Shown here: in pieces, positions 1 to 8,321 of the stretch
Numbering within the stretch: the stretch's first letter is position 1
Layout: every line of letters starts with the position of its first letter
Origin: UBA2396 sp038042175
Lineage (GTDB): Bacteria; Planctomycetota; Phycisphaerae; Phycisphaerales; UBA1924
NCBI GenBank assembly: GCA_964358855.1
Contig: CAYHQQ010000013.1
Coordinates: 1-64,000 of the forward strand
Direction of reading: 5' to 3'
DNA length: 64,000 nucleotides
Notes under the pieces: model-generated
Seen by the model: only the letters and a program-made list of their open reading frames with translations
What the model was told of the DNA's origin: nothing
Databases searched by the model: none
Made by a program: the position numbers and the translations under genes

Positions 1-283
1 AGGGGGGGGGCCCGTACCCACCGGTGGAGCCTGGTTATTGCCTGTTTGTACTGTGGTTGCGGTAGTGGGTTTGGGGCTGGGTGATGTGTTTGGGCCCGGG
101 AGCTCGGCTTGCGCCAGAGTGGTGCAGGAAATTGGGGGGGGTGGGCATCCTGACACGCTCGCTCACACTGGGGGCTTGTTCTCCGGCCCGCTCGCTGACG
201 CCCATGGCTCGTTCCTAGTATTCCCTCCCCATCGCGGGCTCGAGCCCGCGGGGCCATCCAATCTCCAACTTTCAAGGACTGTT
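1..283. other. Intergenic edge with degenerate tandem repeats and an 18-bp palindrome
   Basis: No convincing gene is seen here. Two degenerate, nearly adjacent copies (153-181 and 186-214) of the 29-bp repeat found perfectly at 3946-3974 and 5963-5991 are present; they match it at about 22 and 23 of 29 positions. A perfect 18-bp palindrome (CGCGGGCTCGAGCCCGCG) lies at 233-250, about 35 bp before the mdh start. Its position would suit an operator, but it may equally be another intergenic palindrome of the kind common in this window. Confidence 0.5.
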
Positions 284-1270
284 ATGCCTACCCGTCGCGC
301 CAAAATCAGCATCATCGGAGCCGGCAACATCGGCGGAACCTGTGCACACTGGGCCGCCGCCAAGGAGCTTGGCGACATCGTTCTGCTCGATATTCCCATC
401 AAGGACAAGCCCGAGCTGCACATGCCCAAGGGCAAGGCCCTGGACCTCTCGTGCTGCGGGCCCATCGAGAAGTTCGACTCCAAGATCACGGGCACATTTG
501 ACTACGCGGACATCGCGGGCTCGGATGTGGTGGTGATCACCGCGGGCATGCCGCGCAAGCCGGGGATGAGCCGCGACGACCTGGTGCAGGTGAACACGGG
601 GATCGTCAAGAGCGTGGCGGAGAAGGTGCGTGAGTACGCCCCCGACTCGATCGTGATCGTGGTGAGCAACCCACTGGACGCCATGGTCTATGTCGCGTGG
701 AAGGTGACAGGTTTCCCGGCCCATCGCGTGATCGGGCAGGCCGGGGCCCTGGACGTCGCCCGCTACAAGACCTTCCTGGCCATGGAGCTTGGTTGCTCTG
801 TCGAGGACATCCAGGGGCTGCTCCTGGGCGGGCATGGCGACGATATGGTGCCGCTGCCTCGCCTCACCAGCGTCAACGGCATCCCGATCCAGGACCTGCT
901 CTCGGCCGAGAAGATCCAGGCGTGCGTCGACCGGGCCAAGGTCGGCGGCGGCGAGATCGTCAAGCTCATGGGCACCTCGGCGTTCTACGCACCCGCCAGC
1001 GGCACCATTGACATGGTCGAGTCGATCGTCCGCGACAAGAAGCGGATCATCCCCTCGGCCGCGTACTGCGAGAACGAGTTTGGCGTCGCCCCGGGCCAGG
1101 CCGGAAAGGGTTATTTCGTCGGAGTCCCCTGCGTGCTTGGGGCCAAGGGCGTCGAACGCATCCTGACCTTCAAGTTGGACGCCACCGAACAGAAGTTCAT
1201 GGACGAGTCGATCGCCCATGTCAAGGATCTGGTCGGGGTCGTCCGCAAGCTCTTCCCCGAACTCGCGTGA
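284..1270 (+). CDS. mdh: Malate dehydrogenase
   Basis: Cytoplasmic NAD-dependent enzyme that interconverts malate and oxaloacetate in the TCA cycle; 328 residues, normal for the LDH-like bacterial type. The N-terminal Rossmann motif GAGNIGG lies at residues 12-18. Substrate-binding arginines sit in MPRKPGMSR (R91, R97), SNPLD is at 128-132, and the catalytic pair is probably D157 and H184 (in GGHGDDM). The reading frame is open upstream to position 38, but the ATG at 284 is preferred: it has AAGGA five bases upstream and the protein then begins directly with the Rossmann strand. A weak hairpin (1313-1328) follows the stop. The related lactate dehydrogenases are the alternative, but the arginine pattern favours malate. 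Confidence 0.95.
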   Translation: MPTRRAKISIIGAGNIGGTCAHWAAAKELGDIVLLDIPIKDKPELHMPKGKALDLSCCGPIEKFDSKITGTFDYADIAGSDVVVITAGMPRKPGMSRDDLVQVNTGIVKSVAEKVREYAPDSIVIVVSNPLDAMVYVAWKVTGFPAHRVIGQAGALDVARYKTFLAMELGCSVEDIQGLLLGGHGDDMVPLPRLTSVNGIPIQDLLSAEKIQACVDRAKVGGGEIVKLMGTSAFYAPASGTIDMVESIVRDKKRIIPSAAYCENEFGVAPGQAGKGYFVGVPCVLGAKGVERILTFKLDATEQKFMDESIAHVKDLVGVVRKLFPELA

Positions 1271-1312
1271 TTGCGCGCGAACCCGGTCGCCGGTTGCCGA
1301 CATCCATGTACG

Positions 1313-1333
1313 GGGTCCATCCGGACCCAAATT
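1313..1333 (+). terminator. Weak hairpin after mdh
   Basis: GGGTCC and GGACCC form a 6-bp stem with a four-base loop, followed by AAATT rather than a T-run. It may be a weak terminator for mdh, or simply a small palindrome. Confidence 0.25.
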
Positions 1334-1466
1334 CCACGCTCCGGCTCCCCTGCAACCGATACGATCCCTTTCGAAGAACAGTCTCCCGCCAACCGCGCCG
1401 CGGACGGATTGGCCCTGATGGAAAGCTCCGCGGCGAAAAGTCTTCCGAATCAAGAGGAATGCAACG

Positions 1467-2843
1467 ATGAAGCGCAAGTTTCGACACCTCGCCACCGCCG
1501 GTCTGACCGGCGTGGCCCTGTTGATGGTCGCCGCGGGACAGCCCGGGACGCCCACCACTCAGCCTCCGACCACGCCCCCGACCGCGACGCCCCCGGCAAC
1601 TCCGGGCACCGGACAGCCCGCGGTTCCTCCGACCATCCGGCCGGTCAAGCCGGGGATCGGCGCGGTCAAGCCGTTGCCGGCCAAGCCCGCGCCCGACGCC
1701 CCTCCGGGGGCGGAGCAGCCGCCGGCTCCCCCGCCGCCGCCGCCGCGAGTGGCCCAGACGATGAAATGGAACGATCCGGACCTTGAGAAGGCCGGCAAGC
1801 TGCTCGCCGGAACGTGGAAGACCACCACGCCGGTTCCCCAGGGCAACGACGCGACCGCCAAGGCGGACATTGTGCTGAGCATTGCGCCAGTGATGATCGA
1901 GGGCGTGCCCAACGCGCTCTTCTGCGAGACGGCCCGCGCCGACTCGCTCCACGCGCCCTACCGCGTCAGCATCTTCCAGTTCTACAAGCACAAGGGCGCC
2001 CTCCGCCTTCGCACCTACGAGTTCCACCACGCCGCCGACGGCACTGCGGCCCCCATCGGCAACATGCTCGCGGGCATGTCGGCGATCCCCGAGTGGTTCC
2101 CCGAGTTCAAGCGTGAGCAGCTCGTCGGGACGCTCGATGTTGAGCTCAAGCCCGAGGGCGACGGATACAACGGCAAGACCCCGTATCCCTATCCGACGGC
2201 GGTCGGCACGGCGGTCGAGATGACCAGCGAGATGACGCTGACCAAGGACACACTGGTCTCGGCCGATCGCGGGTATGACGCCGAGGGCAAGGTTGTCTGG
2301 GGGAGCCAGCCCAGCGACAAGTACACGTTCAAGCGCGTCGAGCCGGCGATCGTCTCCAAGAAGCTCGAGGACGGGCTTGTGGTGCTCGAGTTCAAGAAGG
2401 GCGGCGACAGCAAGGCGATCGAGGACAAGGACCAGGTCACGGTGCACTACTCGGGCTGGCTGGCCAAGAACGGCAAGCCGTTCGACTCGTCGCGTGGACG
2501 TCCGATGCCGTTTCGGTTCAACCAGGGCGGGCTGATCAAGGCCTGGAACGTCGGGCTCCTGGGGTACCAGAAGGGCTCGATCATCCGCGTCTACGTTCCG
2601 CCGTCGATGGGTTATGGCGACAAGCCGCGCGGCAACGCGATCCCGGCCAACTCCGATCTGTACTTCGAGGTTGAGGTGATGGGTGTTGAGCCCCCGCCGC
2701 CGCCCCCGCCCACCCAGCCCGGCCCCGAAGGCGGCGCACCGATCCCCGGCGGCGCCCCGCCGGCCGGCGCGGTCAAGCCGCTGCCTCCGCCGGTGAAGGC
2801 CGAGCCGGTGGCCGACCCCAAGAAGCCCGACGCCCCGAAGTAA
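1467..2843 (+). CDS. Exported CpeT-like domain fused to FKBP-type peptidyl-prolyl isomerase
   Basis: Predicted secreted protein of 458 residues. It has a signal peptide (1-23), a Pro/Thr/Ala-rich linker (25-97), a domain at about 108-290, an FKBP domain at 322-407 and a Pro-rich tail. The FKBP part has the usual family features (VTVHYSGWL, GKPFDSS, the VGLLGYQKGS segment, PPSMGYG, ANSDLYFEVE) and should catalyse prolyl cis-trans isomerisation in the periplasm. The middle domain (LLAGTW, NALFCETAR, PYRVSIFQFYKH, LRLRTYEF) resembles CpcT/CpeT, a family best known from phycobilin attachment in cyanobacteria; this call rests on motif memory. A planctomycete has no phycobiliprotein, so any role there is unlikely. 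SD GAGGA precedes ATG 1467, and a strong terminator follows the gene. Confidence 0.8.
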   Translation: MKRKFRHLATAGLTGVALLMVAAGQPGTPTTQPPTTPPTATPPATPGTGQPAVPPTIRPVKPGIGAVKPLPAKPAPDAPPGAEQPPAPPPPPPRVAQTMKWNDPDLEKAGKLLAGTWKTTTPVPQGNDATAKADIVLSIAPVMIEGVPNALFCETARADSLHAPYRVSIFQFYKHKGALRLRTYEFHHAADGTAAPIGNMLAGMSAIPEWFPEFKREQLVGTLDVELKPEGDGYNGKTPYPYPTAVGTAVEMTSEMTLTKDTLVSADRGYDAEGKVVWGSQPSDKYTFKRVEPAIVSKKLEDGLVVLEFKKGGDSKAIEDKDQVTVHYSGWLAKNGKPFDSSRGRPMPFRFNQGGLIKAWNVGLLGYQKGSIIRVYVPPSMGYGDKPRGNAIPANSDLYFEVEVMGVEPPPPPPPTQPGPEGGAPIPGGAPPAGAVKPLPPPVKAEPVADPKKPDAPK

Positions 2844-2878
2844 TCGGCACGCTGAAATCAGGGTGAAATGCGATCCAA

Positions 2879-2908
2879 GGGCCCCGGGACCGATCCCGGG
2901 GCCCCTTT
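2879..2908 (+). terminator. Rho-independent terminator after the FKBP gene
   Basis: Perfect 11-bp GC-rich stem (arms 2879-2889 and 2894-2904) with a CCGA loop, followed by CTTT. It separates the FKBP gene from the DnaJ-like gene. Confidence 0.75.
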
Positions 2909-2937
2909 CACGCGCACGCCGAACTACGCTTAGCGAT

Positions 2938-3930
2938 ATGGCACGAGATCTGTACGAAATCCTGGGCGTGGCCAAGGGGGCGAGCGCCGACGAGCTCAAG
3001 AAGGCGTATCGCGGGCTGGCGCGCAAGCTGCACCCCGACGTGAACAAGTCGGCCGACGCGACCAAGAAGTTCGCCGAGGTGCAGAACGCCTACGACATCC
3101 TGACCGACGACAAGAAGCGATCGCTCTACGACCAGCACGGGTTCGCGGGGCTCAACATGAGCTCGGGACCCACCAGCGGCACCGCCGGGCCCAACCCGCA
3201 CTACGCGTGGAACAGCGGGCAGGCCTCGCCGGGCGTCGACTTTGATCAGGAGGACCTGTCGTCGATGTTCGACACGTTCTTTGGCGGCGGACGCGGGCGG
3301 GCGGGACAGGGGGCCGGAGCCAAGTCGCGATCGACACGCAGACCCAGGCAGCACGCGCCATCGCCGGAGATCGAGCCGGCGAGGGCGACGTTGCGGGTGG
3401 ACTTCATCACGGCGTGCCGTGGTGGCAAGGAATCGCTCAAGGTGACGCGCAGCGGCTCGCAGCGGACCATCGACGTGACGATCCCGGCGGGCATTCCCGA
3501 CGGCGCTCAGCTTCGCCTTCGCGGCGAGGGTGACGAAGTGCACGGGGAGGTGGGCGATCTCCTGCTCACGGTTCGCGTGGGGGACCACCCGCTCTTTCGG
3601 CGCGGCGAGGGGGCGGAGACGGGCAAGTCGCTTGACCTGTATCTCGATCTGCCGCTGACGGTGGCCGAAGCGACCTTTGGTGCCGCGGTCTCGGTGCCGA
3701 CGCTCGAATCGAAGGTCGAGCTGACGATCCCTCCGGGGACGTCAAGCGGTAGAAAGCTTCGAGTGCGCGGGCAGGGGATCAAGGCGTCGGGCGGGCAGCA
3801 GGGAGATTTGTACGCGGTGGCCCAGGTGACGACGCCAGCGCCGGCGGACATCTCGACGGCGGACGCCGAGGTGCTGCGGAAGATCTCGGCGAGCCAGGGG
3901 AACGTGCGGCAAGGGCCGGCGTGGCAGTGA
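2938..3930 (+). CDS. DnaJ/CbpA-type Hsp40 co-chaperone
   Basis: 330-residue cytoplasmic co-chaperone that should stimulate the DnaK ATPase and deliver clients. An N-terminal J domain (about 1-70) holds the essential HPD motif in KLHPDVNK. A Gly/Ser/Arg-rich linker and two beta-rich C-terminal client-binding domains follow (from about 145). The cysteine zinc-finger region of true DnaJ is absent, so this is a CbpA-like type. ATG 2938 is chosen because the J domain (MARDLYEILGV) starts there; the frame is open to 2863, but that stretch contains the preceding terminator. No grpE or dnaK is adjacent. Confidence 0.9.
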   Translation: MARDLYEILGVAKGASADELKKAYRGLARKLHPDVNKSADATKKFAEVQNAYDILTDDKKRSLYDQHGFAGLNMSSGPTSGTAGPNPHYAWNSGQASPGVDFDQEDLSSMFDTFFGGGRGRAGQGAGAKSRSTRRPRQHAPSPEIEPARATLRVDFITACRGGKESLKVTRSGSQRTIDVTIPAGIPDGAQLRLRGEGDEVHGEVGDLLLTVRVGDHPLFRRGEGAETGKSLDLYLDLPLTVAEATFGAAVSVPTLESKVELTIPPGTSSGRKLRVRGQGIKASGGQQGDLYAVAQVTTPAPADISTADAEVLRKISASQGNVRQGPAWQ

Positions 3931-3945
3931 ACGAGCGTCCGAGTT

Positions 3946-3974
3946 CAACGAGCCCCGAGCGTCAGCGAGTGGGT
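3946..3974 (-). repeat. 29-bp repeat, left inverted copy
   Basis: Exact reverse complement of 5963-5991. It starts 15 bp after the DnaJ-like stop. Together the two copies bracket the 4021-5894 gene pair. Confidence 0.8.
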
Positions 3975-4020
3975 TCTCGGTGCACGGCGCCGCGGCAGTG
4001 CGGGGATCGCTCCACCAGGA

Positions 4021-4818
4021 CTACGTCAGCTTCTTGAATTCCCAATAGCGATCTCGATCCTCGGGTTCCGGGTTCGCCTCCTCGAACGCCTCAATGTTGC
4101 TCGGGTCAACCAAGTCCTTGTAGCAACCTTTCTCGATGACACGGGTCTCACCAGGCGGAATGGAGGACACAGGCAACCAAACGCCGCCGTCCAAAGGGCC
4201 GTCGTTCGGCGGTCGAAGCCTTCCGTGAATCCCAATCGAGAGAAAAGGCAAGGTCATGCTAGAGCCGTTGTGAACCTCAAACCGCAAGTCCCCGTTGGGA
4301 GCAACGCCGACAATTCGCCAGCGAAAGTGCTTGCGGGCTTCCACGATTGATCGTTCCTCTTCAGAGAAAGGCAGTGGACCCTTCACAATGGAATCCCACT
4401 CCCTCTTTCCGAATAGTTGTCGTGCTACCGAACATTTGTCTTTGAGCCATTTCTCGAAGCTGTCGGCGGCAATCTCCAGCCCACGCTCGTGTTTCCATTC
4501 AAAGACCGGACTCTCCTTCCCAGGAATCAGCAGGGATTCCTTGAAATAGGCCAACGACAAGTCCGTTCGACCGAAATGCACCAGTGTTTCACGCTCTTTG
4601 GATTGGGCTTCCTTCGGTGCTGCGAAGATCTGAACAACATACACACTCCCCATGCGGTAGAGCTTGGCACCGCCGAATCGTCGGACGAATCGCAGGTAGG
4701 AGGGCGGCAGATTCGAGTCGCGGTCGAATTCGCGAACAGCGGCAGACGCGGCGTCGTCCACAAGATAGAACCTGCGAGTGTTGACCTCTGTCATTTCATT
4801 CACGAGCCAATCGTACAT
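4021..4818 (-). CDS. SUKH (SMI1/KNR4)-like protein
   Basis: 265-residue predicted cytoplasmic protein. The N-terminal part holds a SUKH-type signature: an acidic start, then NLPPSYLRFVRRFGGAKLY at about residues 34-52, followed by strands of the kind typical of SMI1/KNR4. SUKH proteins often act as immunity proteins against polymorphic toxins, or as solitary regulators; no toxin gene is adjacent, so the role is open. The C-terminal half is beta-rich and not recognised. ATG 4818 (MYDWLVNE) is preferred because the fold starts there; the frame is open to 5004. Base composition looks AT-richer than the flanking genes, which with the bracketing repeats suggests acquisition. Confidence 0.65.
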   Translation of the reverse strand: MYDWLVNEMTEVNTRRFYLVDDAASAAVREFDRDSNLPPSYLRFVRRFGGAKLYRMGSVYVVQIFAAPKEAQSKERETLVHFGRTDLSLAYFKESLLIPGKESPVFEWKHERGLEIAADSFEKWLKDKCSVARQLFGKREWDSIVKGPLPFSEEERSIVEARKHFRWRIVGVAPNGDLRFEVHNGSSMTLPFLSIGIHGRLRPPNDGPLDGGVWLPVSSIPPGETRVIEKGCYKDLVDPSNIEAFEEANPEPEDRDRYWEFKKLT

Positions 4819-4940
4819 TTCCGAACCTCTGCTACGAGTTTCGACTTGCCGCCCCACCATGATACACGCAGACCATCGCCCCGCCCTCTGTTTCATACTC
4901 ACCCTCATCCGTCTACAAACCTCCGCACTACTCGGCTCTG

Positions 4941-4991
4941 GACCATTCGGGAAATCGAGAGCTTCGGATTTGCGCCGAGTAGTGGCACCCG
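4941..4991 (+). repeat. 51-bp direct repeat, copy 1
   Basis: Matches 5905-5955 at about 42 of 51 positions. Both copies contain TTTGCGCCGAG and AGTGGCACCCG. It lies between the SUKH gene and the stop of the esterase gene, so the esterase gene is framed by direct repeats. Confidence 0.7.
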
Positions 4992-5000
4992 GCCGAGTAG

Positions 5001-5894
5001 TCACTTCCCGGGCCGCGCAGTTGCCTTTCCATGCTCGAGGATGAAATCGAGCAGCCTCTGGGACTCGAAGTACTCCGCGAGTTCCGCGTGCCCCTTGCCC
5101 TCGATCACCACCAGTTGTCCTGGCCCGCCAAGCGCCTGGTAGCGTTTGATCAGCTCGCCGCTGTTCTTCTCAAGGGGAACAAGGTCGTCCTTGTTGCCGT
5201 GGACGTGTAGGATCGGCACTTTCGCTTTCGCCAGCGGTGCCAGACGATCAAGTGGATTGTGCTGCGCGAGTTGCGCGGTCAGTTCCGCCTCGGTCATGCC
5301 GTAGGCCTTGGCGGTTGCATCAAGCCCGGGGTAACTTGTCGGATCGCAGACGGGATAGATCCCGGCAATGCACGCCACCTGGCTTGGGTTCTCGACTGCC
5401 CAGTTGTACCACATCAGGCCGCCACGGCTCTGAGCCAGCAGGCACACCTTGGGCGACAGCCCATATTCCTTGACCACGTGCTCGTAGAACCGGCTGTAGG
5501 TCTTGCGGCTCTGCGGGCTGCCGAAAGAGTCGCCGACATTGGTTCCACACAGGTAGTAGCCCTCTTTCAGCAGGCGTGAGAAGAGCCAATCGTGCCGCTG
5601 GTTGGGATATCCATTCCAGTAGGACGGCGCGTACCAGACCCACGGTTTGGAGCCGTCGGCGGCCGGCACTGTCGGCAGGATGACAAAGCCCTGCACATCA
5701 CCGATCTGCAATTCGAGGCACTTGGAACCAAAGCGGCTCGTCTCCTTCACGCTCGGGATTGCCCTGGCGGTGCTCGTCGCCTCGACGGTTGTGTGCGCAT
5801 CTTTGCTCCGGCAACCGACGGTGGTCGCGGTCATGAGGACGCACACCGCACATCGCAGAGTGACTTTGCAGACTTTGAGTTTCACCATGAGCAT
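5001..5894 (-). CDS. Alpha/beta-hydrolase lipoprotein (esterase-like)
   Basis: 297-residue predicted lipoprotein: signal sequence with lipobox TTVGC (C28), then an alpha/beta-hydrolase domain. A nucleophile-elbow-like AQSRGGL puts the likely serine at 156, an acid at D236/D237 (HGNKDDLVP) and the histidine at H269 (GKGHAEL), giving a complete triad in the right order. The fold resembles prolyl-oligopeptidase/dienelactone-hydrolase type esterases; the substrate is unknown. The elbow is QSRGG rather than GxSxG. ATG 5888 is an alternative start. It lies in the same repeat-bracketed segment and strand as the SUKH gene. Confidence 0.75.
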   Translation of the reverse strand: MLMVKLKVCKVTLRCAVCVLMTATTVGCRSKDAHTTVEATSTARAIPSVKETSRFGSKCLELQIGDVQGFVILPTVPAADGSKPWVWYAPSYWNGYPNQRHDWLFSRLLKEGYYLCGTNVGDSFGSPQSRKTYSRFYEHVVKEYGLSPKVCLLAQSRGGLMWYNWAVENPSQVACIAGIYPVCDPTSYPGLDATAKAYGMTEAELTAQLAQHNPLDRLAPLAKAKVPILHVHGNKDDLVPLEKNSGELIKRYQALGGPGQLVVIEGKGHAELAEYFESQRLLDFILEHGKATARPGK

Positions 5895-5904
5895 TCACGC
5901 CAGC

Positions 5905-5955
5905 GAACCTTCGGGTGGTCGAGGGCTTTGGGTTTGCGCCGAGGAGTGGCACCCG
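5905..5955 (+). repeat. 51-bp direct repeat, copy 2
   Basis: Partner of 4941-4991, upstream of the esterase start and directly before the right 29-bp inverted repeat. Confidence 0.7.
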
Positions 5956-5962
5956 CGCGGGG

Positions 5963-5991
5963 ACCCACTCGCTGACGCTCGGGGCTCGTTG
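5963..5991 (+). repeat. 29-bp repeat, right inverted copy
   Basis: Perfect reverse complement of 3946-3974; core CACTCGCTGACGCTCGGGGC. It ends 14 bp before the stop codon of the aldolase gene. Degenerate copies stand at 153-181 and 186-214, so this is a dispersed family. Confidence 0.8.
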
Positions 5992-6005
5992 ACACTCGCT
6001 TGAGA

Positions 6006-6653
6006 TCAGCCGCCGAAGGCCTTTTTGTAGTCGGAGAGGAACTTCTCGATGCCGCTGTCGGTGAGAGGGTGCTTCATCACGGCCTGGATGATGTTGAAAG
6101 GCACGGTCGCGATGTCGGCGCCGACCAGGGCGCACTGGACCAGGTGCAGCGGGTGGCGGATCGAGGCGGCCAGGATCTTGGTCTCCAGCCCGTAGTTGTC
6201 GTAGATCTGGCGGATCTGCTTGATGAGATCCATGCCGTCCTGTGAGATATCGTCCAAACGTCCGACGAAGGGGCTGATGAGGAACGCGCCGGCCTTGGCG
6301 ACCATCATCGCCTGCAGGGGCTGGAAGCACAGGGTGAGGTTGGTGCGGATGCCTTCGGTCGACATCGCTTTGCAGGCCTTGAGGCCTTCGACGGTGCAGG
6401 GGAGCTTGACGACGATGTTGGCGGCGATCTTGGCGCGGTCGCGCCCTTCCTTCATCATCCCGGCAAAGTCCAGGGCGATCACCTCGGCGGAGACGGGGCC
6501 TTTAACGACCTCGCAGATCTCGGCCAGACGCTTGCCGTAGTCGATCTTCTCCCGGGCGATCAGGGACGGGTTGGTGGTCACGCCGTCGAGAACTCCAAGG
6601 TCGTTGGCGGCCTTGATCTCGTCGAGATTCGCGGTGTCGATGTACAGTTCCAT
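6006..6653 (-). CDS. fsa: Fructose-6-phosphate aldolase / transaldolase-like protein
   Basis: 215-residue TIM-barrel class I aldolase of the small transaldolase family, the length of FSA/TalC proteins. It should form a Schiff base on K83 (in VVKLPCT) and act on fructose 6-phosphate or transfer dihydroxyacetone units in the non-oxidative pentose phosphate pathway. Other marks are YIDTANLDEI at the N-terminus, DGVTTNPSLI at 23-32 and a C-terminal phosphate-binding region. SD CAGGAG precedes ATG 6653. Sequence alone does not separate aldolase from transaldolase activity. Confidence 0.9.
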   Translation of the reverse strand: MELYIDTANLDEIKAANDLGVLDGVTTNPSLIAREKIDYGKRLAEICEVVKGPVSAEVIALDFAGMMKEGRDRAKIAANIVVKLPCTVEGLKACKAMSTEGIRTNLTLCFQPLQAMMVAKAGAFLISPFVGRLDDISQDGMDLIKQIRQIYDNYGLETKILAASIRHPLHLVQCALVGADIATVPFNIIQAVMKHPLTDSGIEKFLSDYKKAFGG

Positions 6654-6833
6654 GGACGGCTCCTGAGGGCAGTGGGCTGGCTTTGGGCTTCGCGAACCCG
6701 ATAATACGCCCGCTTTCTATCGGCGGGACCCGCGAGGCGGCATGACTCTGGGGTGGGCCCCCGTGCTTGGAGGTGCCGATGGTCCGGATACACAAACCAA
6801 CCGGAAGCACTGTTCTGCAGAGCGGTGCCACCA

Positions 6834-6884
6834 AAAACAACGACGCACGCGTTTCCAGGAGAGAGGAGAAACGCGTGCGTCGTT
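6834..6884 (-). terminator. Strong terminator after the exported-protein cluster
   Basis: Perfect 17-bp inverted repeat (6839-6855 with 6868-6884, 12-base loop). Read on the minus strand it is followed by GTTTTTGG, and it starts 36 bp after the stop of the gene at 6921. It should end transcription of the three tandem genes. Confidence 0.85.
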
Positions 6885-6920
6885 GGAGAGTGAGGAGTGA
6901 GAGAGAGTTTCGAGTTTGTC

Positions 6921-7556
6921 TTATCGGCGTGCCCTCCGAAGGCTCGTCAGGGTGCACAGGATTCCCGCGGCGAGCGTCGAGGGAGCTGGGATTGGACGGG
7001 TGAGGACGCGAAGCTCGGAGAAGAGGATTCCGGCGTAGGTCGGGCGGAGATCGAAGGAGACGGTGTTGCCATTGACCCACACGGTCGAGTTGGCCAGGAA
7101 CATGCCGTAGCTGCGTCCCCAGCCCATGGTGTGGTAGGTGGTCGAGGGGCTGCCGAAGAGCGGGTCGGAGCCGCTGAGCCACAGGCCGCTGAAGATCACG
7201 CCGAGCACCTGGCCTGAGAACGTGACCTTGCCGACGCAGGACTGGATGCCCAGGTTACCGCGGTCGAAATGGATCATGTGGGAATCGAATTTGGGCGAGA
7301 AGACCGAGTTGAGCATGGGCGTGTAGCCGGTGTTGACGCTGGGGTTGACGACGATGTTGCAGGGGATGAGACCGGCCGTCACGCCTTGCTTCTCGTTCCA
7401 GGCGTAGGCCTTGACTCCGGTGAGGGCGCCCGGAAGGGCGCTGACGGGGGGAGAGGCGAGCCAGGTGGTGGAGCCGGCGACGCCGGTGATGGAGGCGTGC
7501 GACGCGGAGACGACTGCCGAGGCGAGAGCGAGTGCGATGGCGTGGAGGGGTTTCAT
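6921..7556 (-). CDS. Exported protein with degenerate PEP-CTERM-like tail (paralog 1 of 3)
   Basis: 211 residues: signal peptide (1-22), a beta-rich domain, and a C-terminal tail PIPAPSTLAAGILCTLTSLRRARR that is a hydrophobic helix plus basic end. Shared motifs with the next two genes are ITGVAGSTTWL near the mature N-terminus, a WNEK segment, FDSHMIHFD, and a strand pair ending in PSTTYHT. The tail resembles the PEP-CTERM-like sorting signals of planctomycetes, recognised by exosortase-type enzymes; no exosortase is in the window. The function is unknown. ATG 7556 is chosen because the signal peptide begins there. No clear SD is seen. Confidence 0.75.
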   Translation of the reverse strand: MKPLHAIALALASAVVSASHASITGVAGSTTWLASPPVSALPGALTGVKAYAWNEKQGVTAGLIPCNIVVNPSVNTGYTPMLNSVFSPKFDSHMIHFDRGNLGIQSCVGKVTFSGQVLGVIFSGLWLSGSDPLFGSPSTTYHTMGWGRSYGMFLANSTVWVNGNTVSFDLRPTYAGILFSELRVLTRPIPAPSTLAAGILCTLTSLRRARR

Positions 7557-7614
7557 GGGAGGGGCCTTAGGAGGAGGTGCTGCGTGTGGGTGATTTGTCG
7601 GGAATGGGGAGTGG

Positions 7615-8244
7615 TTAGCGGGCGCGCCGGCGGAGGGAGACCAAGCCGCCAAGGCCGATGAGGGCGAGCGAACCGGGTGTGGGGACGACGGTGATGACGC
7701 GGGCCTCGAACATGCGGTTGATCTGGCCGGGGGACTGCATGAACTGGTAGTGGAGCGTGTTGCCGATCACCGTGAAGCTCGTGAAGCCCAGGATGTCGGC
7801 GTTGAAGCTGCGGAAGATGCTGCCGGTGTCGTACGTCGTGGTGAGGGCGCCCATGGAGGCGTCGGTGGCCGAGAGCTTCGACTCGTCGAAGATCACCGCG
7901 ACGATGTTCTGGGTGAAGGAGACCGAGCCGGTGGCGAAGGGCGGAATGAAGCCGGGATCAAAGTGGACCATGTGCGAGGCGAAGCCGCCAGAGAACGTGC
8001 CGGCGGTGTAGGGTGCGAAGCCCGTGAAGGTGCCGTTGGAGGCGATGTTGACGTTGGCGCCCGAGGTGACGCCGACTTGCTCGTTCCAGACGAAGACGTT
8101 GGGGCCCGACAGGTTGAACATCTGAGCGTTGGGAGGGTTGACACCCAGCCAGGTTGTGGAGCCCGAGACTCCGGAGATGGCGGCGCCGGAGGCGGCAGAG
8201 ATGGACGCGGCGAGGACCAGGGAGAGAGCGGAGATGCGGTTCAT
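7615..8244 (-). CDS. Exported protein with PEP-CTERM-like tail (paralog 2 of 3)
   Basis: 209 residues: signal peptide (1-21), then ISGVSGSTTWLGVNPPN, VWNEQVGVTSG and FASHMVHFDPG, matching its neighbours. The end VPTPGSLALIGLGGLVSLRRRAR is a typical planctomycete version of the PEP-CTERM sorting tail: a Pro motif, a transmembrane helix and an Arg cluster. It is probably secreted and anchored or processed at the envelope. AAGGAA lies ahead of ATG 8244. The sequence between the shared motifs has diverged clearly from the other two copies. Confidence 0.8.
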   Translation of the reverse strand: MNRISALSLVLAASISAASGAAISGVSGSTTWLGVNPPNAQMFNLSGPNVFVWNEQVGVTSGANVNIASNGTFTGFAPYTAGTFSGGFASHMVHFDPGFIPPFATGSVSFTQNIVAVIFDESKLSATDASMGALTTTYDTGSIFRSFNADILGFTSFTVIGNTLHYQFMQSPGQINRMFEARVITVVPTPGSLALIGLGGLVSLRRRAR

Positions 8245-8321
8245 GGATCAATTCCTTGTGTGAGAGGGAGTGCTGAGTGGAGGGAGAATCGTGCTGAGTG
8301 CTGCGAAATGCGAAATGCGAA

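Noticed and set aside
153..214. Insertion sequence at the left edge
   Set aside because: Only degenerate 29-bp copies; no transposase reading frame is present.
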